From positions 1 to 64,000 of the forward strand of contig JAANMP010000014.1 of the NCBI GenBank assembly GCA_011250595.1: DNA of 64,000 nt. Direction: 5' to 3'. The position numbers and the translations under genes were made by a program. Positions within the stretch are counted from its first letter, which is position 1; every line of letters starts with the position of its first letter. Source of the stretch: Bacillus sp. MM2020_1. GTDB taxonomy: Bacteria; Bacillota; Bacilli; Bacillales; Cytobacillaceae. The notes below the pieces were generated by a model that worked only from the letters and a program-made list of their open reading frames with translations, had not been told where the DNA came from and ran no database searches. This document shows positions 7,418 to 16,766 of this stretch, piece by piece.

Positions 7418-9724
7418 TTATTTCTTCACAGTTAATTTTGCCGACTTACTGGTATTCCCAGCTGCATCCTTTGCATAAACATAAATTATTTTCCCGACAC
7501 TTTGCGGCTTGATTTTCACTTTAAAATTACCTTTCTTATCTGTGGTCGCGGAACCGATGATTTTGCTTCCTGCTTTCACGTAAACTTTGGACGAAGGTTC
7601 TGCTTTCCCCGTTACATAGGTGGATCGCTTCGTCACACTATTTACTTTTGGGGTACTCGGAGCTGTTTTATCTTTCACCACTACTAAGCTAGCAGGGCTT
7701 ACATTCTTGGCTTTATCTGTAGCCGTCACTGCAAGAATGGATTTCGCCTTTTGGGTTGCCTTAAGACGAACAGTAAAACGCCCATTCGCAGCAGTGGTTC
7801 CATATCCTAAAACCTTGCTTCCTAATTTTACGGTTACCGTAGAGCCTACCTCAGCTTTTCCTGTAATAATTTTGTCCTTGTCACTAACAGAATTTACAGT
7901 TGGCTTTGTGGGAGAGGTTTGATCGAGAACTGTCTTTTCATCCACAATCCTATAAGTAATATGCGGTCCTTTATTAGCAGGAATCGCAAAGCCTGGATTA
8001 ATCGGCTTTACAATAGCTCCACCACCGCTTAAATTTCCCGGAGCGCCGGTATACAATTTTGGTTGGAGCTTGTTGAATTCCGGAACACCTTTAAAGCCAT
8101 ACGCACCTGTTGATTGTTTGAGTAATAATGCTCCACGGAAGTTTGTCATAAATTTCCCAAAATTCAGCGATGGATTGATATATTTCTTTACAACAGATTC
8201 AACCGCTCGATAGTCATTATTTTTATTTAGTAAAATCTCTTTAAAGACACCATTTCCTTTGTTAACTTGAACTTTTACATACTGACTGAATAAATAAGAA
8301 AGTGAGTAATTAGCTAAGGTATCTCCGGCATCATCCCAGTATAATAATGAATGACCGTTCGCCGTTGAACCGGTCGCATTATAATAATCTATCCGATTAG
8401 TTAAGACCTTTCCGGTATAGATCTGTTCAGCAGCCATCGATAAGCCTTCATTTAACCATGGATCCGTATTTGTTGTACTTTTCTCTATAAAAGCCGTTTG
8501 GTTAAAATTAACCATATGCTGAAATTCATGGGCAAGGACACTATATGCAGATGCTACATTTTTTGTCGTACCTGTTCCCATAGCCGGATACGTATCCATA
8601 TAAAAAATTTCTGACTGATTTGAATTTACTACATTAAATAAATCGCCACCCCAGAAATAGCCGCCAACATACCCACCGCTGCCATTAAAGCCATCTTGAA
8701 TGTCGAAACATAAAATATTTATTTTTCCATCTTTGTTCACATCAGACTCTTTACTAAAATTTTGGGTAACTGACGAGTAGATTTTTTTATCGAATTCGGT
8801 ACCCAGCTTGATTGCATCTTGAGGGGTAATAAAATTATTATAAACCCAGACATTTGCTTTTGTACCACTGTAAGTTAGCTTCGCATTGATTTGATATGGT
8901 GCATTGGTTACTAGATTTGTCACCCAAAAGTTCTTATTATCCCCAATCTTATTGGCCAAGCTTTGCTTGTTTATTTGTTTACTTAGTTGTTTATTTTGAT
9001 TTTTTTCAATATCAAATGGTTTAAGATAATCCAATTGATAGGCACCTGGGTTTAAATTTTTTTCAATAGAATACTTTTCATTGTTAATTGAAAAACTGCC
9101 TGTATACTCTGTTTTACTAGCGGTTACCGATTCATTGCTAATAATCGCGTATTTTTGTGTGGATGTCGGAGGCGGTGTAGTATTAAAAGGATTGGCAACC
9201 TTAAACATAATAAAATCAGTGTAAAACTCGTCATCTGGATTTGGGGTAATTCCAAGTCTGATGTAAATGTAGGGTTGATTCTTATATAAGGACTTATCAA
9301 TAACATTTGACATCTGACCGTTATCTGTACCGTAAGTATCAAATTGGGTAAAACCCAAAAATTGCAATGTATTATTAATATTGTTATAAAACTCAATTGT
9401 TACATAGGAATCCTTGTCATATAATTGATCCGATTGATAATTCAGCTGAACGTCCATTTTATTCGCATCAATTGAAGCAACTTTTTGAAATTGAATATAA
9501 TGGGAACCTTTTGAGTCTTTTAAGGTACCCGCCGCTTGCCCATTATTTTTCAGTGGATAGTCGCCAGGATTTAATGACTGTTCTTTCATTAATACCTTTG
9601 CACTTATCAGGCTTGAGACAATGGTATTACTCCGCTCGCTATTCTCTTTCCCATGAACGGTGATTGGCAGCAATAGCAGCAATCCTACTATTAAACTGCT
9701 AAAAAGCTTCTTAGTTAACCCCAT
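7418..9724 (-). CDS. Secreted M30-type zinc metalloprotease with Ig-like repeats
   Basis: A 768-residue exported protein. It has a signal peptide (residues 1-25, MGLTKK, hydrophobic core, VHG-K), an N-terminal region of about 300 residues of unassigned beta-rich sequence, then a peptidase domain with HEFQHMVNF (His399, Glu400, His403) and downstream WLNEGLSMAAEQ around 424-435. This is the hyicolysin/M30 pattern. Two tandem bacterial Ig-like modules of about 80 residues follow (from about 610 and 690), each with the pattern TGKAE..S.V.VK.GSK..G.....GF. There is no LPXTG or S-layer domain, so it is likely free or loosely wall-bound. It is monocistronic with its own terminator. Confidence 0.87.
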   Translation of the reverse strand: MGLTKKLFSSLIVGLLLLLPITVHGKENSERSNTIVSSLISAKVLMKEQSLNPGDYPLKNNGQAAGTLKDSKGSHYIQFQKVASIDANKMDVQLNYQSDQLYDKDSYVTIEFYNNINNTLQFLGFTQFDTYGTDNGQMSNVIDKSLYKNQPYIYIRLGITPNPDDEFYTDFIMFKVANPFNTTPPPTSTQKYAIISNESVTASKTEYTGSFSINNEKYSIEKNLNPGAYQLDYLKPFDIEKNQNKQLSKQINKQSLANKIGDNKNFWVTNLVTNAPYQINAKLTYSGTKANVWVYNNFITPQDAIKLGTEFDKKIYSSVTQNFSKESDVNKDGKINILCFDIQDGFNGSGGYVGGYFWGGDLFNVVNSNQSEIFYMDTYPAMGTGTTKNVASAYSVLAHEFQHMVNFNQTAFIEKSTTNTDPWLNEGLSMAAEQIYTGKVLTNRIDYYNATGSTANGHSLLYWDDAGDTLANYSLSYLFSQYVKVQVNKGNGVFKEILLNKNNDYRAVESVVKKYINPSLNFGKFMTNFRGALLLKQSTGAYGFKGVPEFNKLQPKLYTGAPGNLSGGGAIVKPINPGFAIPANKGPHITYRIVDEKTVLDQTSPTKPTVNSVSDKDKIITGKAEVGSTVTVKLGSKVLGYGTTAANGRFTVRLKATQKAKSILAVTATDKAKNVSPASLVVVKDKTAPSTPKVNSVTKRSTYVTGKAEPSSKVYVKAGSKIIGSATTDKKGNFKVKIKPQSVGKIIYVYAKDAAGNTSKSAKLTVKK

Positions 9725-9890
9725 CTACACATCCCCTTAAGATTATTTTACAGACAATCCCAAAAATACCTGCCTTGTAATTATAAAAAAAAGGAGCACT
9801 AGACCATGTCGAATCAAGACTAAAGTATTAGGTTATTTATCGGGGAGAATCCTCATATTTTTAGGGATTCCACTGAATTTGTTTAAAAAA

Positions 9891-9922
9891 ATAAGCACTG
9901 GAAAACTTTTGCCAGTGCTTTG
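9891..9922 (-). terminator. Terminator of the histidine phosphatase gene
   Basis: AAGCACTGG and CCAGTGCTT arms with a 9-base loop; on the minus strand the stem is followed by ATTTTTTT. Confidence 0.82.
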
Positions 9923-10028
9923 GAATTACTTATAAATGGAGCTTGGAATTTTAACAGTTGGATAACCCGAAGAATAAGGTCCTACATCATATTCTTGGAA
10001 AACTGACTCCAAACAGTCTATTAATATC

Positions 10029-10574
10029 TTACCCCTGCCATATCCTCTCAATAGTAAATTCCTTATTCGTTAGCTTCAAGAGATACACGTCTGGGTTACT
10101 AAGCTTTCTCCATTCCTTAAAGCCAAAGTCAGGTAGATAATTTTTAAATAATAAGGACATTAAATTACCATGAGTAACAATTAGATTATTTTCTGAATCA
10201 TTCTTAAAAATTTCCTCGACAACACCAACAATGCGTTGCATTGCTTCCCGGCTGGACTCTCCTCGGTCGAACTTTAGATCCAAGTCATCAAATGTAGCTT
10301 TTAGTTTTTCAAGCCAATCAGGTAACATTTCTGTACTTAATATCCTCTCAGCTAACCTTTCTTCAACCTCAATATTTACTTTTGCCCGCTTGGCAACCAG
10401 CTCAATCGATTGGATAGCCCGTATAAACGGACTCGAAATGATTCGATTAATCTTTACATCTACAAAAAGTTCGGCTAAATCAACTGCTTGCTGGAACCCA
10501 TTTTCGGTAAGTTGCGCCTCTTTTGGCTGCCCTTCTGCCTCACAGTGCCTTATCACATAAATCTTTTTCTCCAA
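10029..10574 (-). CDS. Histidine phosphatase family protein
   Basis: A 181-residue phosphoglycerate-mutase-like phosphatase. The active-site motif is IRHCEAEGQ (residues 7-15), where the usual RHG is RHC; the second arginine lies in SSPFIRAIQS and the second catalytic histidine in IVTHGN. These mark the branch-2 histidine phosphatase fold. The substrate is unknown. I chose the TTG at 10574 behind GGGGATGATGGC, because the TTG at 10619 lacks a ribosome site. The DUF5655 gene upstream is 99 bases from this start, so they may be co-transcribed. Confidence 0.85.
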   Translation of the reverse strand: MEKKIYVIRHCEAEGQPKEAQLTENGFQQAVDLAELFVDVKINRIISSPFIRAIQSIELVAKRAKVNIEVEERLAERILSTEMLPDWLEKLKATFDDLDLKFDRGESSREAMQRIVGVVEEIFKNDSENNLIVTHGNLMSLLFKNYLPDFGFKEWRKLSNPDVYLLKLTNKEFTIERIWQG

Positions 10575-10673
10575 GCCATCATCCCCATAAAATAAGTCAG
10601 AAACTGTAATTAAATTCAATATATTTTATTGATATCCTTCTCTAAAAACATTTTTAATCCATGCATCCGTTGA

Positions 10674-11066
10674 TTACCGCCCTCTATTTTGAGAAAAAGT
10701 AAAAGCTTCCCCTAGCCACTTAGATACATCCTTATTCAAATCAGCTTCCATTTTAATAATCACATGATGAATCCAGCGGCCAGGGTACGGCTCAACCGCT
10801 TCTACAATTTTTTCGTCCTCAATATATCTGTCAACCACAAAGGTCAGGGCAAGGCAATCCTCAGGACGTGTACTCGACCAGGGCTGCGGCATCCATATCC
10901 AGGCAAATTTTGTTTTTGTACCAATAGAGATAACGGATTTCTTCACTTCAATCGTTACGGGGCCGATTGAAGTGATCATCCGTTCCACAGCATTGAACAA
11001 CGCAATGTGTTTTTCTTGGCTGGTAAAGAAACGTTCTACATCTTTTCGATAAGATGGATTCACCAT
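10674..11066 (-). CDS. DUF5655-like protein
   Basis: A 130-residue soluble protein matching DUF5655: the block SIGPVTIEVKKSVISIGTKTKFAWIWMPQPW and the closing WIHHVIIKMEADLNKDVSKWLGEAFTF. The family has no proven function. No membrane or signal segment is present. It lies upstream of the histidine phosphatase gene on the same strand. Confidence 0.75.
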   Translation of the reverse strand: MVNPSYRKDVERFFTSQEKHIALFNAVERMITSIGPVTIEVKKSVISIGTKTKFAWIWMPQPWSSTRPEDCLALTFVVDRYIEDEKIVEAVEPYPGRWIHHVIIKMEADLNKDVSKWLGEAFTFSQNRGR

Positions 11067-11306
11067 TTATCCCACCTCGTTTTATATAATAGGATACAAA
11101 ACACTCCTCGTAACCATTGACAATGACAATGCCAATTAACTCTTCTCCCCTTAGTATAAATCCATAAATTGGATATATAAAGGTAAATCTTCATCCAAAG
11201 ATGTTTACAACATCTGCACAGTGGACCCATACCAAACACTTTCCTTTTTCATACCTTAATAAATAAATGCAACTGAGATGTTTGAAAAATGGAGGTAAAT
11301 AGAGCT

Positions 11307-11669
11307 ATGTTGGAGGTAAGGCAATCTCAATACGGGAGAGGAATTTTTGCCACTCGGGATATTAAGAAAGATGAACTTCTGGAGGTTTCACCTGTCATCA
11401 TCTTTCCAAAAGAAGAGTTTAAGTATTTGGAAAAAACAACCTTGATCGACTATGTATTCTGGTGGGGAAAGGATTTCGATGAATGCGCGTTAGCCTTAGG
11501 AATTGGGTCGCTATTTAATCATTCCCGCACACCAAATGCCATTTTCAAAAGGAAATTAAAAAAAGGGACAATCAATTTTTATGCTTATACTGACATTAAA
11601 GAAGGAGAGGAAATTCGGATCAATTACAATGGTGACCCGGATGACAAAACGAGGTTATGGTTTGAGTAG
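11307..11669 (+). CDS. SET-domain protein
   Basis: A 120-residue stand-alone SET domain. GRGIFATRDIKKDE (residues 10-23) is the SAM-binding N-terminal block, GSLFNHSRTPNA holds the NHS pseudoknot motif, and GEEIRINYNG carries the catalytic-site tyrosine. Such proteins are protein-lysine methyltransferases; the bacterial target is unknown. The start is ATG 11307, with GGAGG 11 bases upstream; the ATG at 11289 has no ribosome site and contains that site inside it. Ends at a good terminator. Confidence 0.88.
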   Translation: MLEVRQSQYGRGIFATRDIKKDELLEVSPVIIFPKEEFKYLEKTTLIDYVFWWGKDFDECALALGIGSLFNHSRTPNAIFKRKLKKGTINFYAYTDIKEGEEIRINYNGDPDDKTRLWFE

Positions 11670-11689
11670 TGCAGACGATATAACTCGAA

Positions 11690-11722
11690 AAGTGAGCCCA
11701 GTCTTTACAATGGGCTCACTTA
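11690..11722 (+). terminator. SET gene terminator
   Basis: AAGTGAGCCCA and TGGGCTCACTT arms, followed by ATTTGTT. Confidence 0.85.
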
Positions 11723-11762
11723 TTTGTTAGTTAACATTCGAATCATCATTACTTGTTTTACT

Positions 11763-11873
11763 TTAAGCCATTTGTTTTTTCATGATTAATAATCTCCCTA
11801 AAAAAATGGACAGGATAAGAATGATCACTGACACCACAATACCGATTTTCAATGAGCGAATTTGCAGTCCCAA
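11763..11873 (-). CDS. Possible 36-residue single-span membrane peptide
   Basis: This frame reads MGLQIRSLKIGIVVSVIILI then LSIFLGRLLIMKKQMA: a hydrophobic segment bracketed by basic residues, as in membrane microproteins. It begins 30 bases after the SNF2 stop and in the same frame, from a TTG preceded by GGGGGAG with rather short spacing. It could be a real downstream microprotein or the eroded C-terminus of a lost gene. Confidence is low because the start is weak. Confidence 0.35.
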   Translation of the reverse strand: MGLQIRSLKIGIVVSVIILILSIFLGRLLIMKKQMA

Positions 11874-11903
11874 TGCTCCCCCTGTCAAATCTAACTTAAA
11901 AAT

Positions 11904-12683
11904 TTAGATATTCAATATGTCCCTTATATCTTGTTCTGTCATTTTTGACATGGCTTGATCTCCTGGTTGGACCACCGTATCGATTAGTTCCTTTTTATGT
12001 TGCTGCAATTCATAGATCTTTTCTTCTATTGTACCTTGGGTAATCAATCGGATAACTTGGACCACGTTTTTTTGGCCGATTCGATGGGCACGCCCTGCTG
12101 CCTGTTCCTCTACTGCAGGATTCCACCAAAGATCATATAAAATAACGGTATCTGCTCCTGTTAAATTTAGTCCAGTGTTCCCAGCTTTTAATGAAAGAAG
12201 AAAAATATTAGCATCCCCTTCATTAAATTGGTCAACCATTTTGACACGGTCGATTGGAGCGGTTTGTCCATCTAAATAAAAGAAATGTAAGCCGACCTTT
12301 GTTAATTCTTCCTGAATGATTGAAAGCATGCTGGTAAATTGTGAAAAAATCAGCAGCCGTCTACCGTTTTCAACGGCATTGCCGACAATTTCTAATAATT
12401 GCTGCAGCTTCCCCGAGTCCCCCTGATAATTCTCCAAAAATAAAGAGGGATGGCAACATAATTGCCGGAGTCTGGTCAGGCCGGCCAGAATTTTTATTCG
12501 ACTCTTCTGGAAACCTTCTCCTTGAAGCGATTCCTTTGTTTCCGTTTGAATTCGCTCTAAATAGGCAAGGTAAAGTTCCTTCTGCTTCTTCGTTAACTCG
12601 GAATAGTTCACCGTTTCAATTTTATCAGGCAATTCCTTCAGCACATCTTTTTTGACCCGGCGCAATAAAAACGGACGAATCAT
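11904..12683 (-). CDS. SNF2 helicase, C-terminal lobe (split gene, part 2)
   Basis: A 259-residue frame with the second RecA lobe of an SNF2 ATPase: MIRPFLLRRVKKDVLKELPDK, the motif IV/V region LIFSQFTSML and FLLSLKAGNTGLNLTGAD, and motif VI DLWWNPAVEEQAAGRAHRIGQ. Without the N-terminal lobe it cannot hydrolyse ATP. Its ATG overlaps the TGA of the upstream frame as ATGA. Adding one A to the A5 run at about 12690 would fuse both frames into a normal SNF2 protein of about 1,105 residues reading APEKIAKMIRPF. Either this is a one-base deletion or error, or a coupled two-subunit form. Confidence 0.85.
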   Translation of the reverse strand: MIRPFLLRRVKKDVLKELPDKIETVNYSELTKKQKELYLAYLERIQTETKESLQGEGFQKSRIKILAGLTRLRQLCCHPSLFLENYQGDSGKLQQLLEIVGNAVENGRRLLIFSQFTSMLSIIQEELTKVGLHFFYLDGQTAPIDRVKMVDQFNEGDANIFLLSLKAGNTGLNLTGADTVILYDLWWNPAVEEQAAGRAHRIGQKNVVQVIRLITQGTIEEKIYELQQHKKELIDTVVQPGDQAMSKMTEQDIRDILNI

Positions 12684-15220
12684 TTTGGCAATTTTTCTGG
12701 CGCAAGCTGACGGAATTCCTTTTGAGCAGGGAAAAAATCAGGCATTATCGTTTGAAAAATAGACCAAAGCTCATCGATGGAGTTTTCAATCGGTGTTCCA
12801 CTCAGTGCAAAACGAGTCTCAGCATGGATTTCCCTGACTGCCTTTGCTGTCTTCGTTGCATAGTTTTTAATCGACTGGGCTTCATCTAAAATTAGTGTAC
12901 TAAATTCATGCTGATGATAATATTCAATATCTTGCCTTAATGTCGGGTAGGAGGTAATACAGACATCCCTTCGGGCAGTATTCTGAATTATTCCAACTCG
13001 TTCCTGCGGAGACCCAATTACAACCTCAGTCGTTAGTGAAGGTGCAAACTTTTGAAATTCATTCTTCCAGTTATATACGAGTGAAGCCGGTACAACAATC
13101 AATGCAGGCTTAGCGTCTTTGTTCTTCTCTTTTTCAGATAAAATATACGCAATACTTTGAAGTGTCTTCCCAAGTCCCATATCATCGGCAAGAATGCCGC
13201 CTAGTCTATAGTAGTTTAGCGTTTTTAGCCATTGGAAACCGTAATTTTGATAGTCTCTTAATTCCGCCTGAAGTGAATCAGGGATATCAAACTCAAGCTC
13301 TTCTGGATTTTTCAATCGGCTTAGCAGTCGACGAAACTGTTTCCCGTACTTAGCATTGCTTCCTTCTTCCTTCTCAATCATTTCCTTCAGTTGCACACCC
13401 CGATAAAGAGGAAGCTGAAGAGATTCTTTTTGCAATTGAGATGGTTTGATATGTAAGTCTTGAAACATGTTTTGAATATTTTTAAATTCCTCCGTATCGA
13501 GTGAAACAAACGCACCGTTTGGCAATCGGTAAAACTTTTTCTTTTCAACGGCAAAACGAAGGATATTTTGAACCTCTTCTTTCTCAATCCCGTCGATATC
13601 GAAACTTACTTCCAGCCAATTACCCGTTGAATCAACATCTATGTTTGTAACAGGGGTATGCCGGTCGGGCAAAAGTAAAGACTTAACCCCATTGGTCAAG
13701 AAAATTTCTGCTTTATCTTTAAGTATTGGTAGTGCTTCATATAAAAATCCGAAAATTTCTTCCTCTCCCTCTGCATAAAGCAAGTGGCCATTACCTTTAA
13801 GAGAGATAGACTCCAGTACATCCATAATGACTTGTTCCTTTTCTGCATCTCTTATCAAAATCGGACTCTTCTTCTCGACATCTGTTGTTTGTTGTAAGGG
13901 ATTGACCTTATGTTCACCATAATGATATTCCAGGGAAACATGTAAACGTTCATCTACCCTATCAACAAAAATTTTTGCTTGGAGAGGAGCTTTCACTATT
14001 TGATTCGAGATCGTATCAGCAATCTTTAAATTACCAATACTCTCCATCCTTGGCGCAACATAAGAGAGAAATGGCTCCATCTGGTTACTGTCAATTGACA
14101 ATAAAGGACTGTTTGTCTTATTTACTAAACTTTTCAATTCTTTTACAATGGATTGCTGCTGTGCTGATAGTTTATAAATAGCATTCTCTTGGACAAGAAA
14201 ACCATATAATTCGAGATAATCCATAAATAGAAACTCTGATAGATCAAGTTGAAAATCGTCTAAGGTACCTTTGTCTAATTGAAGTGTAAAAGGCATTTTA
14301 TGATGATAGACCTCCAATTGATTGAAAATATTACTCCCGTTTTCAAATCGAAGGGGTCTTTTTCTTAGTTTGTCTAAAATCTCATCCGCTACGATTGGAG
14401 AAATGCTAATGGTCCGGTCATCATTAGAGGAATGGTTGCGATAAAATGGAGATTGAAATTCCTGATAAATTTCTTCATATTTCATCACATCTTGTAAAAG
14501 AAGAATTATTCCTGTATCCTCTTCTGTAAATCCGTGTTCCCTAGGGTTAAAAGTAAACGATTTTGTAAATTCATATTGCTTATGCTGGTTAATGGCGGTA
14601 AGAAAATCCTTTATCTTCCTAACCACATACGTCCGTTTTTGACCTACCCTCATTTCTAAGGTTAAGATATGTTTTCCATTGTAATAAGGCTTTTTAACTT
14701 TGCAAATCCACTCTACCATGAGTAGTTCATTCTTTTTTTCTTGCTCGTAATTTCCTTGTGAGTAATTGGCGAAGGTTTGTATGAACTGATTGGTTAGATG
14801 TTTTACAAAGATTTTTTGTCGCTCCTCTTGCTGTCTCTCTAATTCCTGTTGTAGTCTTTGTCTTTCTTGTTCTTGCTGTTTCTGCCTTTCCTTGAGTTGC
14901 TGTTGATAACTTAATGAAGAGACAGGTTCCCTTGAAGTCCTTGACTCACTTCCATGGATTTCGAGCAAAACCGCAGCGATATGTTTGCAAGAATCAAAGT
15001 TTCTAGCATATGCAGGGCAATTACATTCCGCTTCGATTTGGTGTTCATCCTCTTGGACACTTACATGATACATCATTGTCCCTTTCACTTTTGCAGTCCA
15101 TGATTGCCTCACTGGGTCAAACGACAAGTCTTTTACACGGCCTTGCTCATAATAACCTTTTCCACGACGGAAGATAGTATCCGTAAACATACCCTTTATT
15201 TCATATATGGATAAACTCAT
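12680..15220 (-). CDS. SWIM/SNF2 helicase, N-terminal part (split gene, part 1)
   Basis: 846 residues. A SWIM zinc finger (CNCPAYARNFDSCKHIAAVLLEIH, about residues 66-90) is followed by a glutamine/arginine-rich coiled linker, a long SNF_Rec-like region, then RecA lobe 1 with Walker A DDMGLGKTLQSIAY, DEAQ box LILDEAQSIKN and motif III ALSGTPIENS. It ends at LAPEKLPK, exactly where the second lobe should begin. In B. subtilis the SNF2 gene ywqA and a SWIM protein gene are neighbours, and here the SWIM and SNF2 parts share one frame. The start is ATG 15220 behind GGAGG. The role is probably DNA remodelling or repair; it is defective unless lobe 2 is supplied in trans. Confidence 0.88.
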   Translation of the reverse strand: MSLSIYEIKGMFTDTIFRRGKGYYEQGRVKDLSFDPVRQSWTAKVKGTMMYHVSVQEDEHQIEAECNCPAYARNFDSCKHIAAVLLEIHGSESRTSREPVSSLSYQQQLKERQKQQEQERQRLQQELERQQEERQKIFVKHLTNQFIQTFANYSQGNYEQEKKNELLMVEWICKVKKPYYNGKHILTLEMRVGQKRTYVVRKIKDFLTAINQHKQYEFTKSFTFNPREHGFTEEDTGIILLLQDVMKYEEIYQEFQSPFYRNHSSNDDRTISISPIVADEILDKLRKRPLRFENGSNIFNQLEVYHHKMPFTLQLDKGTLDDFQLDLSEFLFMDYLELYGFLVQENAIYKLSAQQQSIVKELKSLVNKTNSPLLSIDSNQMEPFLSYVAPRMESIGNLKIADTISNQIVKAPLQAKIFVDRVDERLHVSLEYHYGEHKVNPLQQTTDVEKKSPILIRDAEKEQVIMDVLESISLKGNGHLLYAEGEEEIFGFLYEALPILKDKAEIFLTNGVKSLLLPDRHTPVTNIDVDSTGNWLEVSFDIDGIEKEEVQNILRFAVEKKKFYRLPNGAFVSLDTEEFKNIQNMFQDLHIKPSQLQKESLQLPLYRGVQLKEMIEKEEGSNAKYGKQFRRLLSRLKNPEELEFDIPDSLQAELRDYQNYGFQWLKTLNYYRLGGILADDMGLGKTLQSIAYILSEKEKNKDAKPALIVVPASLVYNWKNEFQKFAPSLTTEVVIGSPQERVGIIQNTARRDVCITSYPTLRQDIEYYHQHEFSTLILDEAQSIKNYATKTAKAVREIHAETRFALSGTPIENSIDELWSIFQTIMPDFFPAQKEFRQLAPEKLPK

Positions 15221-15383
15221 AAACACAACCTCCATTACGAGTCTCATACTTTATAGATTTATATAATATTAAAACAGAACCATTCGTCCATAATTATTAT
15301 GGACAATTCTATTCTTCCTCAACCAACTACTATTTTACCATTTTTCTACAGCATGAAGACCTGATAGGATTCCTGCTTATCAA

Positions 15384-15419
15384 AAAAAGCATCTACTCTT
15401 TTCTCAATGTAGATGCTTT
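15384..15419. terminator. Hairpin, probable terminator
   Basis: AAGCATCTAC and GTAGATGCTT arms with a 12-base loop; on the minus strand the stem is followed by TTTTTTGATAAG, so it serves the small gene at 15428-15553. Confidence 0.75.
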
Positions 15420-15427
15420 ATCTCTAT

Positions 15428-15553
15428 TTATTTGTAATTATCGGCTTGCTGGGTACGCATATAAAATGGCTTTGAGATTATCTTACGATAATCAAGTATG
15501 GAAACTAACACATATTGATTAGGAAATAGTTCCCTGACCTCTTGCCATTTCAT
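15428..15553 (-). CDS. Short protein starting MKWQEVRELFPNQYVLV
   Basis: 41 residues behind a good GGGGTGG ribosome site and followed by a terminator. The opening MKWQEVRELFPNQYVLV resembles the N-terminus of longer Firmicute proteins of about 100-130 residues that I recall from memory; after residue 18 the resemblance stops. It is therefore probably a truncated gene that remains translatable, or a short variant. Function unknown. Confidence 0.5.
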   Translation of the reverse strand: MKWQEVRELFPNQYVLVSILDYRKIISKPFYMRTQQADNYK

Positions 15554-15857
15554 GTTTAAACCACCCCTTTTTTTCCTTTATTTAATTATAGTTGAAATGA
15601 AACGGGATTTCATAGAACTTCAATTGTGTTTCTATTAGCTGTTAATTTTTCTCCGAAGTCATGTGACTTAAATTGGATACAAGGATTGGTTTAGTCGATA
15701 AGATAATAGATGTTTAAGTTTAGCAGGTGTTTCAGGGGGGGAAAGGGAATTTCGATTGGCTGGAGGTATATTGCAAATTGTTTTATGAAAATAATAGCTA
15801 CTATGTTAGTAGAATAAGCAACAAAATGGAGGAATTTAGCAATAATCTTCAAAAACA

Positions 15858-16190
15858 TTAGCCAAAATACACTCTGACACTCCCTTCCTTTTGTGCTGTT
15901 GTATGACAGTTTTGTATAAAAGTCTGGATTTGTTTTTGATCCCATGTTGAGAAATCACCTTCTAACAAAGGCGAATCATTTATATTGTATAATTGTTTGT
16001 AGGCATTCAAAGCCTTTTCAATTTGTTGTTTTGAAAAAGTAGAACTTTTACCTGATCCACTAACTCCTGCATAGTATTTAATTGCATCAAGTAAACTGTA
16101 CAGTATCGTAGCATTATAATTCCCCATGCTAAAACGTGCATAAGCAATTTCTTTTCCGGCATTATTGTATCCTAAAATATCGTGACCCAT
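15858..16190 (-). CDS. Conserved hypothetical protein
   Basis: 110 residues starting MGHDILGYNNAGKEIAYARF behind a near-perfect AAGGAGG with 8-base spacing (ATG 16190; the frame extends to a TTG at 16208 that overlaps this site). No membrane segment or signal. It has a soluble alpha/beta look with a GVSGSGKSS stretch resembling a P-loop, but without the hydrophobic strand that should precede it, so I do not call an ATPase. I know similar proteins only as uncharacterised Bacillus entries. Confidence 0.7.
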   Translation of the reverse strand: MGHDILGYNNAGKEIAYARFSMGNYNATILYSLLDAIKYYAGVSGSGKSSTFSKQQIEKALNAYKQLYNINDSPLLEGDFSTWDQKQIQTFIQNCHTTAQKEGSVRVYFG

Positions 16191-16614
16191 TAAATAATCC
16201 TCCTTCAAATTTTAATAATTTATGTACTAAAAATGGTATATATAGCCCTAGAGAGCTATTAAGATAATAAATAGTTTACAAGGGTTATCACTCCTTTCAG
16301 GTTTATTTTTTATTAAAAAATTGAGCTTGAAAAAGAATGGAAGAAAAAAAGGTGTTAAAGTAGAAAAACATGAAGTTTCAATTAAGAGGTTGTTCATAAA
16401 CGTGGTATGATTCATGAGTTGTTTTTATTCTTTAAGGATTCATGTGTGTAAGATGTATAAAAGTGGGTATGAGCAGATGCAATGTGAGGTTGTCTATATA
16501 ATAATTTCATGATCTGCCAAACCTGTCAACAGTCAATGATTCGACAATATCCGACTATTTTAGTTGTAAATTCCACATCAGTATACTGAATCTTGATTTC
16601 ACTGCGTATGAAAA

Positions 16615-16688
16615 ATAAACGGAAAAATTCCCCCTAAATTGGGAAATACCCATATTTCCTTAAAAATAAGGGAAGTTTTTCCGTTTAT
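16615..16688. repeat. 74-bp inverted-repeat element
   Basis: Left arm ATAAACGGAAAAATTCCC (16615-16632) pairs with GGGAAGTTTTTCCGTTTAT (16670-16688, one bulged G). A smaller nested hairpin GGAAATA/TATTTCC is at the centre. It could act as a terminator or be a miniature mobile-type repeat. The rest of the 16191-16766 gap shows no coding signal. Confidence 0.7.
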
Positions 16689-16766
16689 ATGATGTTCCTT
16701 TATATTAAATTAAGAATCTGGTATTGTCCCATAAATCCAATACGTAGTGACAGGCTCCTAAATACG

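Noticed and set aside
15691-15945. 84-codon minus-strand frame
   Set aside because: It overlaps the better supported gene at 15858-16190 in another frame and lacks a ribosome site.
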